Shown: positions 29,890 through 41,403, counted from the first letter of the stretch. The stretch is DNA of 64,000 bases from Devosia sp. FKR38 (GCF_005222805.1 NZ_STGC01000005.1:2623256-2687255), one strand, 5' to 3'. Made by a program: numbers and translations. The notes: generated by a model from the letters alone, not told the origin.

Positions 29890-30363
29890 GTGAAAACCCC
29901 ATCGATCGCCATCAAGGCCAATGGCAAGTCTGCCGTCATCGACATTCTCAACGCCCGCCTGGCCGACGCCATCGACCTCTCCCTGATCGTCAAGCAGGCG
30001 CATTGGAACCTCAAGGGCCCCAACTTTATCGCCGTTCATGAAATGCTCGACCCCATGCGCGCCGCCATCGACACCCATGTCGACGTCATCGCCGAGCGCA
30101 TCGCCCAGCTCGACGGCATTGCCCTGGGCACCTCCCAGGTCGTCGCCAAGGCCACCGCGCTTGCGCCCTACCCCACCGACATTCGCAAGACTGCCGACCA
30201 TCTGGCCGCGCTCGCCGAGCGCTTTGCCACCCTGGCCAATCAGGTGCGCGAGGATATCGACGCCACCGACGAGGCCGGCGATGCCGATGCGGCCGATATC
30301 CTCACCGGCTTTTCGCGCGAGCTCGACAAGGACCTCTGGTTCATCAAGTCCCATCTCGAATAG
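29890..30363 (+). CDS. dps: Dps ferritin-like DNA-binding protein
   Basis: This 157-residue protein has the Dps ferroxidase residues at the subunit interface: VKQAHWNLKGPNFIAVHEMLD, then HVDVIAERIAQLDGIALGT. It ends WFIKSHLE. Dodecameric Dps stores iron oxidised by peroxide and protects DNA in stationary phase. The start is GTG at 29890 with a weak ribosome site. It is monocistronic, bounded by the hsp20 terminator and its own terminator at 30392-30421. Confidence 0.94.
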   Translation: MKTPSIAIKANGKSAVIDILNARLADAIDLSLIVKQAHWNLKGPNFIAVHEMLDPMRAAIDTHVDVIAERIAQLDGIALGTSQVVAKATALAPYPTDIRKTADHLAALAERFATLANQVREDIDATDEAGDADAADILTGFSRELDKDLWFIKSHLE

Positions 30364-30391
30364 GCAATCATAGCCATTCGAGCCCATCCAG

Positions 30392-30421
30392 GGGGTATTT
30401 CCGGCCGGAAATGCCCCTTTT
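30392..30421 (+). terminator. Terminator after dps
   Basis: GGGGTATTTCC and GGAAATGCCCC form an 11-pair stem (one G-T pair) with a GGCC loop, followed by TTTT. It lies 28 bases beyond the dps stop. Confidence 0.85.
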
Positions 30422-30451
30422 GCCCCTGTAGCGCACCGTGATTGCCTACAC

Positions 30452-30481
30452 TGTCCTATTGCAAAATCGGCAATGTCCTAT
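30452..30481. promoter_or_regulatory. Direct TGTCCTAT repeats and LysR-type dyad upstream of gltB
   Basis: TGTCCTAT occurs at 30452-30459 and 30474-30481, exactly 22 bases apart (two helical turns). Between them, ATTGC (30458-30462) and GCAAT (30470-30474) form a dyad with a 7-base spacer, the T-N11-A form of LysR-type sites. No regulator gene is adjacent. Confidence 0.5.
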
Positions 30482-30545
30482 TTTTTCCCCGCCTAACCGG
30501 GCAAAGGCGCTTGCTCCCAGTCTGGAATTATGCAAATGTGAATTC

Positions 30546-30570
30546 GATAGGGCAGCACAACTGTCCTATC
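30546..30570. promoter_or_regulatory. Inverted TGTCCTAT operator upstream of gltB
   Basis: GATAGGGCA and TGTCCTATC are inverted copies (8 of 9 positions) around a 7-base spacer. The right half is the third TGTCCTAT copy in this gap, 88 bases (4 x 22) from the second. A GAATT-N11-AATTC dyad lies just before it (30525-30545). The rest of the 515-base gap 30364-30878 holds the dps terminator and a short GGGCTA/TAGCCC hairpin (30652-30666); no gene is visible. Confidence 0.5.
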
Positions 30571-30878
30571 TGACGCGTCGCCCCGCTCTCCGCGGTCAGC
30601 ACGCACGCCGGTCCGGCTGGCCCGCTAGACGATAGCGGAAACGGACAAGCGGGGCTAAACTAGCCCGAAGACGAGCGGCCATTTGGATGCAGCGCCGCTC
30701 CCCAAGCATGGACGTACCTGCTCATCGGAGCCGTACTGTGTACGCCCCCGCATGAACAGCGCGCCCGCCAGAGGACACATATGCATCCAACCCGCCGGTT
30801 CGCCGGCACCAACAGGATGCACGACACAGCAACACAGCCCGTCACAACGGGCGCGACCAGATAACGAGGACCCTTGTC

Positions 30879-33800
30879 ATGGCACACCCGCGGAACGGCA
30901 CAACCACCCCCGTCACGGCGAGCACTGCCAATGTCAAAACCTTGATCCGCGATGGTCAGCGCGTTGCCACCGGTCGTCCTGAGGCGCAGGGTCTTTATGA
31001 TCCCGCCAACGAGCATGATGCCTGCGGCATCGGCATGATTGCCAACATCAAGAACAAGCCCAGCCACGAAGTGGTCGAAAAGGGTCTCGAAATCCTCGAG
31101 AACCTCGAACACCGCGGTGCCGTGGGCGCCGACCCGCTGATGGGCGACGGCGCCGGCATTCTGGTGCAGACCCCGCATGCCTTCTTCAAGAAGGTGCTGC
31201 CCTTCGCCCTGCCGGAAAAGCACCACTATGCCGTGGCCATGCTGTTCTATCCCAACACCGAAGGCCTGCGCGATCGCGTGGAGCCGGTGGTGCGCTCGTG
31301 CCTCGCCGCCGAAGGCCTGAGCCTGCTCGGTGAGCGCACCGTGCCCACCAACAACGCCAAGCTGTCGGCCGGCGTCATCGCCACCCAGCCCATCATCGAA
31401 CAGATGGTCATCGCCCGCCCCGAGGGCCTGACGCTCGACGAATTCGAGCGCAAGCTGCTCATCGTGCGCAAGGTGATCTCCAACACCGTCTATGCCGAGA
31501 TCCCCGAGTCGGCTGGCGACAACGGCTTTTACGTCGTCTCCATGTCGGCCCGCACCATTGTCTATAAGGGCATGTTCCTGGCCGACCAGCTGGGCGCCTT
31601 CTATACCGACCTGCATGACGAGGATTTCGAAAGCGCCATCGCCCTGGTGCACCAGCGCTTTTCGACCAACACCTTCCCGTCCTGGAAGCTGGCCCATCCC
31701 TATCGCATGACCACGCACAATGGTGAGATCAACACCATCCGCGGCAACGTCAATTGGATGGCCGCGCGCCAGGCCTCGGTCACCTCGCCCAAGTTCGGCG
31801 ACGACATCACCAAGATCTGGCCGATCTCCTATGAGGGCCAGTCCGATACCGCCTGCTTTGACAACGCGCTCGAGTTCCTCGTGCGCGGCGGCTATTCGCT
31901 GCCCCATGCCGCCATGATGCTGATCCCCGAAGCCTGGGCCGGCAACCCGCTGATGGATGAGACGCGCCGCAGCTTCTACGAATATCACGCCGCCCTGATG
32001 GAACCCTGGGACGGCCCGGCCGCCATGTCGCTCAGCGACGGCCGCTATGTCGTGGCCACGCTCGACCGCAATGGCCTGCGTCCCGCCCGCTATCTGGTGA
32101 CCAAGGAAGGCCATGTGGTCCTCGCCTCCGAATCGGGCGTGCTGACCATTCCGGACGAGGACATAGTCGAGCGCTGGCGCCTGCAGCCCGGCCGCATGCT
32201 GCTGATCGATCTGGAGGAAGGCCGCATCATCTCCGACGAGGAGATCAAGCGGACCCTCGCCACCAAGCACCCCTATGGCGAATGGCTGGCCCGCAGCCAG
32301 ATCGTGCTCGAAGACCTGCCCGAGACCGCGCCCAAGGCCCCGGTGACCACCGAGAGCCTGCTCGATCGCATGCAGGCCTTTGGCTACACGCAGGAAGACA
32401 TCAAGATCCTGATGGCGCCCATGGCCACCACCGGCCAGGAAGCCGTGGGCTCGATGGGCACCGATACGCCCATTTCCGCGCTGAGCCAGAAGTCCAAGCT
32501 CCTCTACACCTATTTCAAGCAGAACTTCGCCCAGGTGACCAACCCGCCCATCGACCCGATCCGCGAGGAATCGGTGATGAGCCTGGTCAGCTTCATCGGC
32601 CCGCGCCCGAACATTCTCGATCTCGAAGGCAGCTCGCGCGAAAAGCGGCTCGAGGTGCGTCAGCCTATTCTGACCAATGAGGATCTCGAAAAGATCCGCG
32701 CCATTGGCGACATGGCCGACAACCAGTTCAAGACGCTGACCATCGACATCACCTACCCCGCCGCTGAAGGCGCGCTGGGCATGGAAGCGGCGATCTCCGC
32801 CATCTCCGAGCAGGCCGAAGCGGCCGTGCGCGGCGAATACAACATCATCATCCTGTCCGACCGGCTCGTCGCGGCCGACCGCATCGCCATTCCGGCGCTG
32901 CTGGCCACCGCTGCCGTGCACCATCACCTGATCCGCAAGGGCCTGCGCACCTCATCGGGCCTGGTGGTGGAAACCGGCGAAGCCCGCGAAATGCACCATT
33001 TCGCCATGCTGGCCGGCTATGGCGCCGAGGCCATCAACCCCTATCTCGCCTTCGAAACGCTCTCGGCCCTGCATGCCGAAGGCGAATTCCCGGCCGAGGT
33101 CGACGCTCATGAAGTGGTCTATCGCTACATCAAGAGCGTGGGTAAGGGCCTGCTCAAGGTGATGTCCAAGATGGGCATTTCCACCTACCAGTCCTATTGC
33201 GGCGCGCAGATCTTTGACGCGGTGGGTCTCTCGACCGAATTCGTGCAGCGCTTCTTCTTTGGCACTGCGACGACCATCGAGGGCGTGGGCCTGGGCGAAG
33301 TGGCCGAGGAAACCGTGCGGCGCCACAAGGACGCCTTTGGCGACGACATCGTGCTGCGCAAGGCGCTCGATGTGGGCGGCGAATATATGTACCGCATCCG
33401 CGGCGAAAAGCATGCCTGGAGCCCCGATGTGGTGGCCGACCTGCAGCATGCCGTGCGCACCCATGACGAGTCGCCCGAGAACGCCCAGGAGCGCTACAAC
33501 AGCTTTGCCCGCCGCGTGAACAGCGGCGAGAACGGCTATCTGGCCATCCGTAACCTGTTCGACGTGCGCCCGATCGGCACGTCCGTGTCGATCGATGACG
33601 TCGAACCGGCCGTCGAGATCGTCAAGCGTTTCGTCACCGGCGCGATGAGCTTTGGCTCGATCAGCCGCGAGGCGCATACGACCCTGGCCAAGGCGATGAA
33701 CCGCATTGGCGGCAAGTCCAACACCGGTGAAGGCGGCGAAGAGCCCGATCGCTACAAGCCCCTGCCCGATGGCTCGGCCAACCCCATGCGCTCGGCCATC

Positions 33801-35621
33801 AAGCAGATCGCCTCGGGCCGCTTTGGCGTCACCACCGAGTATCTGGTCAATGCCGACCAGCTGCAGATCAAGGTCGCCCAGGGTGCCAAGCCCGGCGAAG
33901 GCGGTCAGCTGCCCGGTCACAAGGTCGACTGGATCGTCGCCAAGACCCGTCACTCCACCCCCGGCGTGGGCCTGATCAGCCCGCCGCCGCACCACGACAT
34001 CTATTCCATCGAAGATCTGGCCCAGCTGATCTACGACCTCAAGAACGTCAATGAGCGCGCCGATATCTCGGTCAAGCTGGTGTCGGAAGTGGGCGTGGGC
34101 ACCGTTGCGGCCGGCGTTGCCAAGGCGCGCGCCGACCACATCACCATCTCGGGCTATGACGGTGGCACGGGCGCGTCGCCCCTGACCTCGCTCAAGCACG
34201 CCGGCGGACCCTGGGAAATCGGCCTGGCCGAAACCCACCAGACGCTGGTGCTGAACCGCCTGCGCAGCCGCGTGCGGCTGCAGGTCGATGGCGGCCTCAA
34301 GACCGGCCGCGACGTGCTGATCGGGGCCCTGTTGGGTGCCGACGAGTTCGGCTTCTCCACCGCGCCGCTGATTGCGGCCGGCTGCATCATGATGCGCAAG
34401 TGCCATCTCAACACCTGCCCGGTTGGCGTCGCCACCCAGGACCCGGTGCTGCGCAAGCGCTTCAAGGGCACGCCCGAGCATGTCATCAACTACTTCTTCT
34501 TCATCGCCGAAGAGCTGCGCGGCCTGATGGCCGAGCTGGGTGCCCGCACCCTGCAGGAGCTCATCGGCCGCTCGGACCTGCTCGATCACAAGCATCTCAA
34601 GGACTATTGGAAGAGCGAAGGCATCGACTTCACCAAGCTGTTCTACAAGCCCGAGCCGCTTGGTGGCGACACGCTCTACCACTCCGAGACGCAGAACCAT
34701 CACCTCGAAGCCGTGCTCGACCGCAAGCTGGTCGAGCTGGCCGAGCCGGCTCTGGCGCGCGGCGAAGCCGTGCAGATCGACCTGCCCATCCGCAGCCGCG
34801 ACCGCTCAGCGGGCGCCATGCTGTCGGGCGCGCTGGCGACCCGCTATGGCCATGAGGGCCTGCCGGACGACACCATCTCGATCACCCTGCGCGGCACCGC
34901 CGGGCAGAGCTTTGGCGCCTTCCTCGGCCGCGGCATCTCCATCGACATGATTGGCGACGCCAATGACTATGTCGGCAAGGGCCTGTCGGGTGGCCGCATC
35001 GTGGTGCGCCCGTCCGACAAGGCCAGCTTTGTGCCCGAGAAGTCCATCATCGTGGGCAATACGGTGCTCTATGGCGCCATTGCCGGCGAGTGCTACTTCC
35101 GCGGCATTGCCGGCGAACGCTTCGCCGTGCGCAACTCGGGCGCCATTGCGGTGGTCGAGGGCACGGGCGATCACGGCTGTGAATATATGACGGGCGGCGT
35201 GGTCGTGGTCATCGGCCAGACCGGACGCAACTTTGCGGCCGGCATGAGCGGTGGCGTGGCCTATGTGCTGGACGAGGACGAGACCTTCCGCGACCGCTGC
35301 AACCTGGCCATGGTCGATCTCGAGCCGGTGGCCGAGGAGGAAGCGCTGATGCAGCAGATCCACCACCATGGTGGGGACCTCGAATGGCATGGCCGTGTCG
35401 ACATTTCCGGCGACATGACCAAGCATGACGACGAACGCCTGCACCAGCTGATTTCCAATCACCTGCACTACACCGGCTCGACGCGCGCCAAGTACATTCT
35501 CGACCACTGGGTCGAAATGCGACCCAAGTTCGTCAAGGTCATGCCGGTCGAATATCGCCGGGCGATCAAGGAAATGGAAAAGAAGCGGGCCAGCAGCGGC
35601 TTCGGCGCGGCGGCAGAATAG
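30879..35621 (+). CDS. gltB: Glutamate synthase (NADPH) large subunit
   Basis: This 1580-residue subunit makes two glutamates from glutamine and 2-oxoglutarate. After a 48-residue propeptide comes Cys49 (HDACGIG), the N-terminal nucleophile of the class II glutaminase domain. The central and FMN-binding domains include [10 protein letters not shown] and [15 protein letters not shown], and the 3Fe-4S cysteines lie in [20 protein letters not shown] (C-x5-C-x4-C). The C-terminal GXGXG repeat domain ends the protein. GAGGA precedes the start. gltD follows 10 bases later, an operon. Confidence 0.97.
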   Translation: MAHPRNGTTTPVTASTANVKTLIRDGQRVATGRPEAQGLYDPANEHDACGIGMIANIKNKPSHEVVEKGLEILENLEHRGAVGADPLMGDGAGILVQTPHAFFKKVLPFALPEKHHYAVAMLFYPNTEGLRDRVEPVVRSCLAAEGLSLLGERTVPTNNAKLSAGVIATQPIIEQMVIARPEGLTLDEFERKLLIVRKVISNTVYAEIPESAGDNGFYVVSMSARTIVYKGMFLADQLGAFYTDLHDEDFESAIALVHQRFSTNTFPSWKLAHPYRMTTHNGEINTIRGNVNWMAARQASVTSPKFGDDITKIWPISYEGQSDTACFDNALEFLVRGGYSLPHAAMMLIPEAWAGNPLMDETRRSFYEYHAALMEPWDGPAAMSLSDGRYVVATLDRNGLRPARYLVTKEGHVVLASESGVLTIPDEDIVERWRLQPGRMLLIDLEEGRIISDEEIKRTLATKHPYGEWLARSQIVLEDLPETAPKAPVTTESLLDRMQAFGYTQEDIKILMAPMATTGQEAVGSMGTDTPISALSQKSKLLYTYFKQNFAQVTNPPIDPIREESVMSLVSFIGPRPNILDLEGSSREKRLEVRQPILTNEDLEKIRAIGDMADNQFKTLTIDITYPAAEGALGMEAAISAISEQAEAAVRGEYNIIILSDRLVAADRIAIPALLATAAVHHHLIRKGLRTSSGLVVETGEAREMHHFAMLAGYGAEAINPYLAFETLSALHAEGEFPAEVDAHEVVYRYIKSVGKGLLKVMSKMGISTYQSYCGAQIFDAVGLSTEFVQRFFFGTATTIEGVGLGEVAEETVRRHKDAFGDDIVLRKALDVGGEYMYRIRGEKHAWSPDVVADLQHAVRTHDESPENAQERYNSFARRVNSGENGYLAIRNLFDVRPIGTSVSIDDVEPAVEIVKRFVTGAMSFGSISREAHTTLAKAMNRIGGKSNTGEGGEEPDRYKPLPDGSANPMRSAIKQIASGRFGVTTEYLVNADQLQIKVAQGAKPGEGGQLPGHKVDWIVAKTRHSTPGVGLISPPPHHDIYSIEDLAQLIYDLKNVNERADISVKLVSEVGVGTVAAGVAKARADHITISGYDGGTGASPLTSLKHAGGPWEIGLAETHQTLVLNRLRSRVRLQVDGGLKTGRDVLIGALLGADEFGFSTAPLIAAGCIMMRKCHLNTCPVGVATQDPVLRKRFKGTPEHVINYFFFIAEELRGLMAELGARTLQELIGRSDLLDHKHLKDYWKSEGIDFTKLFYKPEPLGGDTLYHSETQNHHLEAVLDRKLVELAEPALARGEAVQIDLPIRSRDRSAGAMLSGALATRYGHEGLPDDTISITLRGTAGQSFGAFLGRGISIDMIGDANDYVGKGLSGGRIVVRPSDKASFVPEKSIIVGNTVLYGAIAGECYFRGIAGERFAVRNSGAIAVVEGTGDHGCEYMTGGVVVVIGQTGRNFAAGMSGGVAYVLDEDETFRDRCNLAMVDLEPVAEEEALMQQIHHHGGDLEWHGRVDISGDMTKHDDERLHQLISNHLHYTGSTRAKYILDHWVEMRPKFVKVMPVEYRRAIKEMEKKRASSGFGAAAE

Positions 35622-35631
35622 GGAGAGCAAA

Positions 35632-37059
35632 ATGGGTAAGGTAACAGGCTTTCTCGAGATCGAGCGCGAAGAGCCCCGGTATGAACCGGCCTCCGACCGC
35701 ATCCGCCACTTTGGCGAATTCACCATTCCCATGAGTGAAGGCCGCATTGTCGACCAGGCAGCGCGCTGCATGGATTGCGGCATTCCCTTCTGCCATGGCG
35801 ACACCGGCTGCCCGGTGCACAACCAGATCCCCGACTGGAACGATCTGGTCTATAACGGCGACTGGGAAGAGGCGGCGCGCAACCTGCACTCCACCAACAA
35901 CTTCCCCGAATTCACAGGCCGCATCTGCCCGGCCCCCTGCGAGGAAGCCTGTACGCTCAACCTTGAGGACGTGCCCGTCGCCATCAAGACGGTGGAACAG
36001 GCCATTGCCGACCGCGCCATCCGCTCGGGCTGGATCAAGCCGCAGATCGCAGCGCGCAAGACCGGCAAGTCCGTCGCCGTCGTCGGCTCCGGCCCGGCCG
36101 GCCTGGCGGCTGCCCAGCAACTGGCCCGTGCCGGCCATGATGTGCATCTCTATGAACGCGAGCCCAAGGCTGGCGGGCTGATGCGCTATGGCATTCCCGA
36201 CTTCAAGATGGAGAAGGACCACATCGATTTCCGCGTCGAACAGATGCAGGCCGAGGGTGTCACCTTCCACTATGGCGTCAATGTCGGCGTCACCACGCCG
36301 CTCTCCGAGCTGCAGGCCGGGCACGACGCCGTGCTGCTCTGCGGCGGCGCCGAGAAGCCGCGCGATGTCGATGCCGAGGGCACCGAGCTCAATGGCGTGC
36401 ATTTTGCCATGCCGTTCCTCGTGCAGCAGAACCGTCGCCTCGGCGGCGAGGATGTGTCGGGCCAGATCCAGCTGACCGCGGCCGGCAAGCATGTCGTGGT
36501 GGTGGGCGGTGGCGATACCGCAAGCGACTGCGTCGGCACCAGCTTCCGCCAGGGCGCTATCGCCGTGACCCAGCTCGACGTGCGCCCCATGCCGCCCGAG
36601 CTCGAAAACAAGCTCACCAACTGGCCCAACTGGGCGGTCAAGATGCGCACGTCCTCGTCGCAGGCCGAAGGCGCCATCCGCGAATTTGCCGCCGGCACCA
36701 TGAAGATCATCGGCAATGCCAAGGGTCAGGTCACCGGCGTCGAATGCGCCCGCGTTGATCGCAAGCGCCAGCCCATCCCCGGCACCGAATTCGTCATCAA
36801 GGCCGATCTGGTGCTGCTGGCCATCGGCTTTGCCTCGCCGGTGCATGAGGGCATGCTGACCGAATTGGGCGCCCAGCTCGACAAGCGCGGCAATCTCTTC
36901 GCCGACACGCTGAGCTACAAGACCACGGTTCCCAAGGTCTATGCCGCCGGCGACATGCGCCGTGGCCAGTCGCTGGTGGTCTGGGCCATCCGCGAAGGCC
37001 GCCAGGCCGCCCGCTCGATCGACTTCGACCTGATGGGCAAGACCGACCTGCCACGCTGA
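35632..37059 (+). CDS. gltD: Glutamate synthase (NADPH) small subunit
   Basis: This 475-residue subunit passes electrons from NADPH through FAD and two 4Fe-4S clusters to GltB. The cysteine motifs lie at residues about 45-65 ([19 protein letters not shown]) and about 100-110 (CPAPCEEAC). The FAD-binding [17 protein letters not shown] and the NADPH-binding [13 protein letters not shown] follow. It begins 10 bases after gltB, with AGGGAG as ribosome site. A long symmetric hairpin 48 bases beyond the stop probably ends the transcript. Confidence 0.96.
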   Translation: MGKVTGFLEIEREEPRYEPASDRIRHFGEFTIPMSEGRIVDQAARCMDCGIPFCHGDTGCPVHNQIPDWNDLVYNGDWEEAARNLHSTNNFPEFTGRICPAPCEEACTLNLEDVPVAIKTVEQAIADRAIRSGWIKPQIAARKTGKSVAVVGSGPAGLAAAQQLARAGHDVHLYEREPKAGGLMRYGIPDFKMEKDHIDFRVEQMQAEGVTFHYGVNVGVTTPLSELQAGHDAVLLCGGAEKPRDVDAEGTELNGVHFAMPFLVQQNRRLGGEDVSGQIQLTAAGKHVVVVGGGDTASDCVGTSFRQGAIAVTQLDVRPMPPELENKLTNWPNWAVKMRTSSSQAEGAIREFAAGTMKIIGNAKGQVTGVECARVDRKRQPIPGTEFVIKADLVLLAIGFASPVHEGMLTELGAQLDKRGNLFADTLSYKTTVPKVYAAGDMRRGQSLVVWAIREGRQAARSIDFDLMGKTDLPR

Positions 37060-37106
37060 GCAGCGTGCCGCAGGCAAAATCGCGCCGGTGGCGCGCTTCT
37101 GAGCTG

Positions 37107-37141
37107 AGCAGGCCATGAGGGCTATGCCCGAATGGCCTGCT
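37107..37141. terminator. Long symmetric hairpin after gltD
   Basis: AGCAGGCCAT and ATGGCCTGCT (10-base arms) enclose GA, a GGGC/GCCC stem with a TAT loop, and GA again. The opposed GA/GA can form tandem sheared G-A pairs, making one continuous helix. No T tract follows, so it may be a stability element and not a classical terminator. Confidence 0.6.
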
Positions 37142-37334
37142 ACGAGGGGCCCTTGAAAGCGAAGTGAGGTAGGCGGCAAAGAGCCCCGATATGCCGTAAA
37201 TCCCCCAAATCCCCCCGTCGACGCCAACGCTGTGCGCCATGCGCCGCTTCGGCTACCGAACCGGTCAGCACTCTGCTATCGATTTGCTGCAAAATGCTGC
37301 TCCCCAACCACCGGGGTGCTACACGGATCCTGCC

Positions 37335-37880
37335 ATGACCCAGAAGCCCTATGTCGTCGATGAACTGATCTCGGCCAAAGCCATTGCCGCCCGTGTCGAG
37401 GCGCTGGCCAAGGAGATTTCCACCCATTTCGCCGATACCGACAAGCTGGTCGTCGTCGGCCTGCTGCGCGGCTCGTTCATCTTCATCGCCGATCTGGTGC
37501 GCGAGCTCGACCTGCCGGTGGAGGTCGATTTTCTCGAAGCCTCATCCTATGGCAATGCCATGGAATCAAGCCGGGAAGTGCGTATTCTCAAGGACTTGCG
37601 CGGCGAGATCGCCGGCCGCGACGTGCTGGTGGTCGAGGACATTGTCGACACCGGCTATACGCTCAAGCATGTGCTGGAAATCCTTGAGACGCGCCACCCG
37701 CGCCGCATGGAAGTGTGTGCCCTGCTCAATAAGCCCAGCCGGCGCGAGACCGAGGTCAACGCCAAATGGGTGGGCTTTGATATTCCTGACAAATTCGTCG
37801 TCGGCTACGGCATCGACTATGCCCAGCGCAATCGCAACCTGCCCCATATCGGCGCGGTGCGCTTCGTCGAAGACCACTAA
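37335..37880 (+). CDS. hpt: Hypoxanthine phosphoribosyltransferase
   Basis: This 181-residue protein salvages hypoxanthine or guanine with PRPP. The PRPP loop is [14 protein letters not shown], preceded by [15 protein letters not shown] and [11 protein letters not shown], and the C-terminal [28 protein letters not shown] is the HPRT signature (positions about 147-175). The start at 37335 ([11 protein letters not shown]) fits the family; the frame is open upstream. It is convergent with the DUF459 gene and their stops overlap. Confidence 0.94.
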   Translation: MTQKPYVVDELISAKAIAARVEALAKEISTHFADTDKLVVVGLLRGSFIFIADLVRELDLPVEVDFLEASSYGNAMESSREVRILKDLRGEIAGRDVLVVEDIVDTGYTLKHVLEILETRHPRRMEVCALLNKPSRRETEVNAKWVGFDIPDKFVVGYGIDYAQRNRNLPHIGAVRFVEDH

Positions 37881-39025
37881 CGCCCGGCGTTTTCCGTAGC
37901 CACCGGCGCCGCCCCGACGCCAAAGGCATCGACCCGGCCCACCGGTGCATTGACCAGATCTTCGAGCGTAAACGGCGCCGCCGGCGGCTGCGCCCGCCCG
38001 GCCAGCAGCAGATCGTCAGCCCGCACGGCCACCCGGCTGATCGGGATCACCGCCCCGGCCACTTCCAAGAGACGCGTCTGCCCCAGGCCCTGATAGGGCG
38101 GGCGCAGCATGGCCGCCGCATCCGTGCCGGCCAGCGGATCGGCCGCCGCCAGCGTCGTGCCGGCGCCACGGTAGAAGCTCTTGACCGTCTGGCTGAGATA
38201 GAAGGCCAGCTTGTCCGCCCCGGCGGCAGCAAAATGGATGCCATCATCCTTGCGCATGCGGGCGTTCTGCCCGTTCACATCCGGGCCATAGGAGGAATAT
38301 TTGCCGTCCTCGCCCAGGAACCGCTCATAGATATCCAGATATTCCGCCCCGCCTGAAAAGCTGGCCAGCCGCTGGATATTGGCGATCTTGCTCATGGCGG
38401 CGGAATACTCGGTCTTGGACATCGGCGGCAGGCCGATCCAGATCACCGGCTTGCGGGCCGCGCGCAGTTGCGCGAGAAATTCGGTGATGCGGGCCTGATA
38501 GGTGGAAATCCAGCCATCGGACAGCGTCGCCAGCGTGCCGCCCTCCACCGCCAGCTCCTGCCGGTCGTTGACGCCGATCATCACCACGGCGAGGTCAAAG
38601 CTATTGGCGGCGATCTGCTCGCCGATAGCCTTGTTCCAGTCGAAATAATCGGCGCGCACAAAGCCCGAGGCGCTGACGCCCTGGTTGATGACCACCAGAT
38701 TGGCATCCTCGGCATAATGGCGCTCGAGCGCCTTGCTGAGATCGATGGCCAGGGAATCGCCAAACACCGCCAGGCGCGTGGCATCGGGCGCCTTTTCCAC
38801 CTGTCGCTTGGGCGGCGGCAGGGCAGCAGCGGCGGGCGCGGCGCGCTTTTGCGGCTTCTGCTCGGGCGCCGGCTCGGCTTCGGGCTCGCCAAACAGCAGA
38901 TCAAACAGCGTCCGGCGCTTTTGCGTCTGCGCCACCTGCACGGTGCCATTGTCCTGGGCAAGCACGGGCGCAATGTCCACCAGCACGAACAGGCCGATCA
39001 GCAATGTCAGAACCCAGCGGCGCAT
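37877..39025 (-). CDS. DUF459 SGNH-hydrolase-like periplasmic protein
   Basis: This 382-residue protein has a signal peptide ([20 protein letters not shown], cleaved near VLAQ) and a Pro/Ala-rich linker. An SGNH-type hydrolase domain follows: block I serine in [12 protein letters not shown], block [17 protein letters not shown], and the Asp-His pair in [18 protein letters not shown]. Such proteins may act as carbohydrate or peptidoglycan O-acyl esterases in the periplasm; the substrate is unknown. It is followed in order by MltB and GalE genes on the same strand, which suggests an envelope role. Confidence 0.82.
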   Translation of the reverse strand: MRRWVLTLLIGLFVLVDIAPVLAQDNGTVQVAQTQKRRTLFDLLFGEPEAEPAPEQKPQKRAAPAAAALPPPKRQVEKAPDATRLAVFGDSLAIDLSKALERHYAEDANLVVINQGVSASGFVRADYFDWNKAIGEQIAANSFDLAVVMIGVNDRQELAVEGGTLATLSDGWISTYQARITEFLAQLRAARKPVIWIGLPPMSKTEYSAAMSKIANIQRLASFSGGAEYLDIYERFLGEDGKYSSYGPDVNGQNARMRKDDGIHFAAAGADKLAFYLSQTVKSFYRGAGTTLAAADPLAGTDAAAMLRPPYQGLGQTRLLEVAGAVIPISRVAVRADDLLLAGRAQPPAAPFTLEDLVNAPVGRVDAFGVGAAPVATENAGR

Positions 39026-39100
39026 GCTCAATCCACGTCTCAATACCAAGCCCTGTCCTAGCAAACCAACGCCGGTCGCACCATCGCGGTCGCCGCCATG

Positions 39101-40300
39101 TTACTGCGCGCCGGTGAGCGCGGCATAGGCAGCGGCAGTGATGAAGCCATCGGCCACTTCGCCGCGGCTGGCCTGGAAGCGCGCATAGGCCTCCTGCGTG
39201 ACCGGGCCCAGGCGGCCATCGACACTGCCCTGATAGAGCCCCAGCCCAAGCAGCGCCTGCTGGATGGCCTTGCGCTGGCTGAGATTGGGGAATTTGGTGC
39301 TGCGCGGCCAATCGGCGGCAAAGCCCTTGCTGCCCTTGAGGTGATCGGCCAGATGCGCCACGCTGAGCGCATAGCTGTCCGAGAAATTATAGCCTTTGAG
39401 CACCAGATAGTTCTGCGTCATCAGGAACTTCGGGCCATTCTGGCCCGCCGGCACATAGAGGAATACCGCCAGATTGGGGTCGGCAAAGGCCCGCCCCGCT
39501 ACGCGCTGCACGCCGCGCTCGGCAAAGAACGACACCGGGCGCATCTCGGTGCGCGTGGCCAACAGATAATCAAAGCCCTCGGGCAGGCTGACCTCCATGC
39601 CCCAATCGAGCCCCGGCTGATAGCCCAGCCCGCGCAGATAGCTTGCGCTGGTGGCCAGGGCGTCGGCCAGAGAATGGTGCAGATCCACCGCGCCATCGCC
39701 GTCGCCATCCGTGCCATAGGCCAGCACATTGGATGGATTGACCTGCAGATGCCCGATGGCGCCGGCCCAGGAGCCGACGAGGTGATTGGCGTCGAGCGGT
39801 CCGCGCTGCACCAGCTTGAGCGCGGCAATGAGATCGGCCTCATCTTCCTTGAGCCGGCTGCGCCGCTGATGCACCACAGTCGCCAGCGAGCGCACCACGG
39901 GCCGGATCAGGCTGGCATTGTCGAGCACCGCGCCATAATCGGTCTCCATGCCCCAGATGGCGCCCAGGATCGCTGGGTCGACGCCATAGGCCTGCGCGAC
40001 GGAGGCAAACAACGCCGATTGGCGCGGCATGGCCGTCTGGCCGCGCGAGATGCGGCCCGAGGTCACGCGCCCCTCGATATAGTCCCACATCGGCGTGGCG
40101 AACTCGGGCTGGCTGCTGACCAGATTGGGCACTTTGGGATCGGGCGTCAGCCCGCTCATGGCCGCGTCATAGACCGATGCGTCAACGCCCGCCGCCAGCG
40201 CCGTGCTGCGGAAGCCGGCGACAAAGCTGTCAAAGCTCTCGATCGGCTCGGCAGCCGCCGGCAGCGTGAGCAGCAGGAAGGCCAGTGCGGCAAAGCGCAT
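39101..40300 (-). CDS. Lytic murein transglycosylase, MltB family, with peptidoglycan-binding domain
   Basis: This 399-residue secreted protein begins MRFAALAFLLLTLPAAAEP, a signal peptide without a lipobox. The catalytic glutamate is in AILGAIWGMETDYG, followed by AGAIGHLQVNPSNVLAYG. A PG_binding_1 domain ends the protein (RKAIQQALLGLGLYQGSVDG, then LGPVTQEAYARFQ). It cleaves murein glycan strands with formation of anhydromuropeptides. galE lies 20 bases upstream on the same strand. Confidence 0.93.
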   Translation of the reverse strand: MRFAALAFLLLTLPAAAEPIESFDSFVAGFRSTALAAGVDASVYDAAMSGLTPDPKVPNLVSSQPEFATPMWDYIEGRVTSGRISRGQTAMPRQSALFASVAQAYGVDPAILGAIWGMETDYGAVLDNASLIRPVVRSLATVVHQRRSRLKEDEADLIAALKLVQRGPLDANHLVGSWAGAIGHLQVNPSNVLAYGTDGDGDGAVDLHHSLADALATSASYLRGLGYQPGLDWGMEVSLPEGFDYLLATRTEMRPVSFFAERGVQRVAGRAFADPNLAVFLYVPAGQNGPKFLMTQNYLVLKGYNFSDSYALSVAHLADHLKGSKGFAADWPRSTKFPNLSQRKAIQQALLGLGLYQGSVDGRLGPVTQEAYARFQASRGEVADGFITAAAYAALTGAQ

Positions 40301-40320
40301 GCTGGCGCTCCTTTGAGGGA

Positions 40321-41307
40321 TTAGCGGTTGCGCACCATCAGGTGCTTTTCCCAAGCATAGGCGGATTCGACGATTTCGGTAAGGTCGGCATGCTGGGGCA
40401 CCCAGCCGAGCACCGAGCGAACCTTTTCGCCGGTCGCCGTAATCGAGGCCGGATCGCCGGCGCGGCGCGGGCCTTCGTCGGCGCGGATATTGACGCCGGT
40501 GACCTTGCGCACGGTCTCGACCACTTCGCGCACCGAATAGCCGCGACCATAGGCGCAGTTGAGCGTCTGGCTCTCGCCGCCGGCCCGCAAATGCTGGAGC
40601 AGCAGGGCATGGGCGGCGATCAGATCGCTGACATGGATATAGTCACGCACGCCGGTGCCATCGGGCGTTTCGAAATCAGTGCCGAAAATGTCCATCTTCT
40701 CGCGCTGGCCCAGGGCGGCCTGGCAGGCCACCTTGATCAGATGGGTAGCCATGGGCGAAGACTGGCCGCTGCGACCCTGCGGATCGGCGCCGGCCACGTT
40801 GAAATAGCGCAGCACGCCATAGGTAATGGGATGCGCCACCGCGACGTCGGCCAGCATCAGCTCAGTCATCAGCTTGGACCGGCCATAGGGCGAGATGGGG
40901 CTGAGCGGGGTGGTTTCCACCACCGGCGCCAGACCCGTCATGCCATAGACGGCAGCGGTCGAGGAAAAGATGAAATGCTTGACCCCGCCCTTGACCGCGG
41001 CCTCGATCAGGCTGCGCGAAGTGGCGGTGTTGTTGGCGTAATATTTGAGCGGATCGACCACCGATTCCGGCACCACGATGGAGCCGGCGAAGTGGATGAT
41101 CTCGGTAATGGCGTGCTTCTTGATCAGCCCGAGCACGAAGTCGACATCGCCGGCATTGCCCTGCTCGAAGTCGGCGCGGCCATCGATGGCCCAGTCAAAG
41201 CCGGTGACCAGGTTGTCCAGCACCACGACTTTTTCGCCGGCATCGGCCAGGTTGAGCACCATATGGCTGCCGATATAGCCCGCACCGCCGGTAACCAGTA
41301 CAGCCAT
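40321..41307 (-). CDS. galE: UDP-glucose 4-epimerase
   Basis: This 328-residue SDR enzyme starts MAVLVTGGAGYIGSHMV (NAD-binding GxxGxxG). The catalytic Tyr and Lys are in ISPYGRSKLMTE, with the Ser/Thr in FSSTAAVYGM. The C-terminal GRGYSVREVVETVRKVTG is GalE-like. It interconverts UDP-glucose and UDP-galactose for polysaccharide synthesis and is divergent from galU, which makes UDP-glucose. The 96-base divergent region presumably holds both promoters. Confidence 0.93.
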   Translation of the reverse strand: MAVLVTGGAGYIGSHMVLNLADAGEKVVVLDNLVTGFDWAIDGRADFEQGNAGDVDFVLGLIKKHAITEIIHFAGSIVVPESVVDPLKYYANNTATSRSLIEAAVKGGVKHFIFSSTAAVYGMTGLAPVVETTPLSPISPYGRSKLMTELMLADVAVAHPITYGVLRYFNVAGADPQGRSGQSSPMATHLIKVACQAALGQREKMDIFGTDFETPDGTGVRDYIHVSDLIAAHALLLQHLRAGGESQTLNCAYGRGYSVREVVETVRKVTGVNIRADEGPRRAGDPASITATGEKVRSVLGWVPQHADLTEIVESAYAWEKHLMVRNR

Positions 41308-41403
41308 TTTCTGCTAACCCCTAACATTGCAACGAAAATCAGGCTGGTGATAATGTAAAGATATTGAGATAGCTTTACCTTGATACCCACATGGAGTGAA
41401 CCC

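Noticed and set aside
30660-32927. A 755-codon minus-strand frame opposite gltB
   Set aside because: It is antisense to the well-supported glutaminase region of gltB and shows no family motif.
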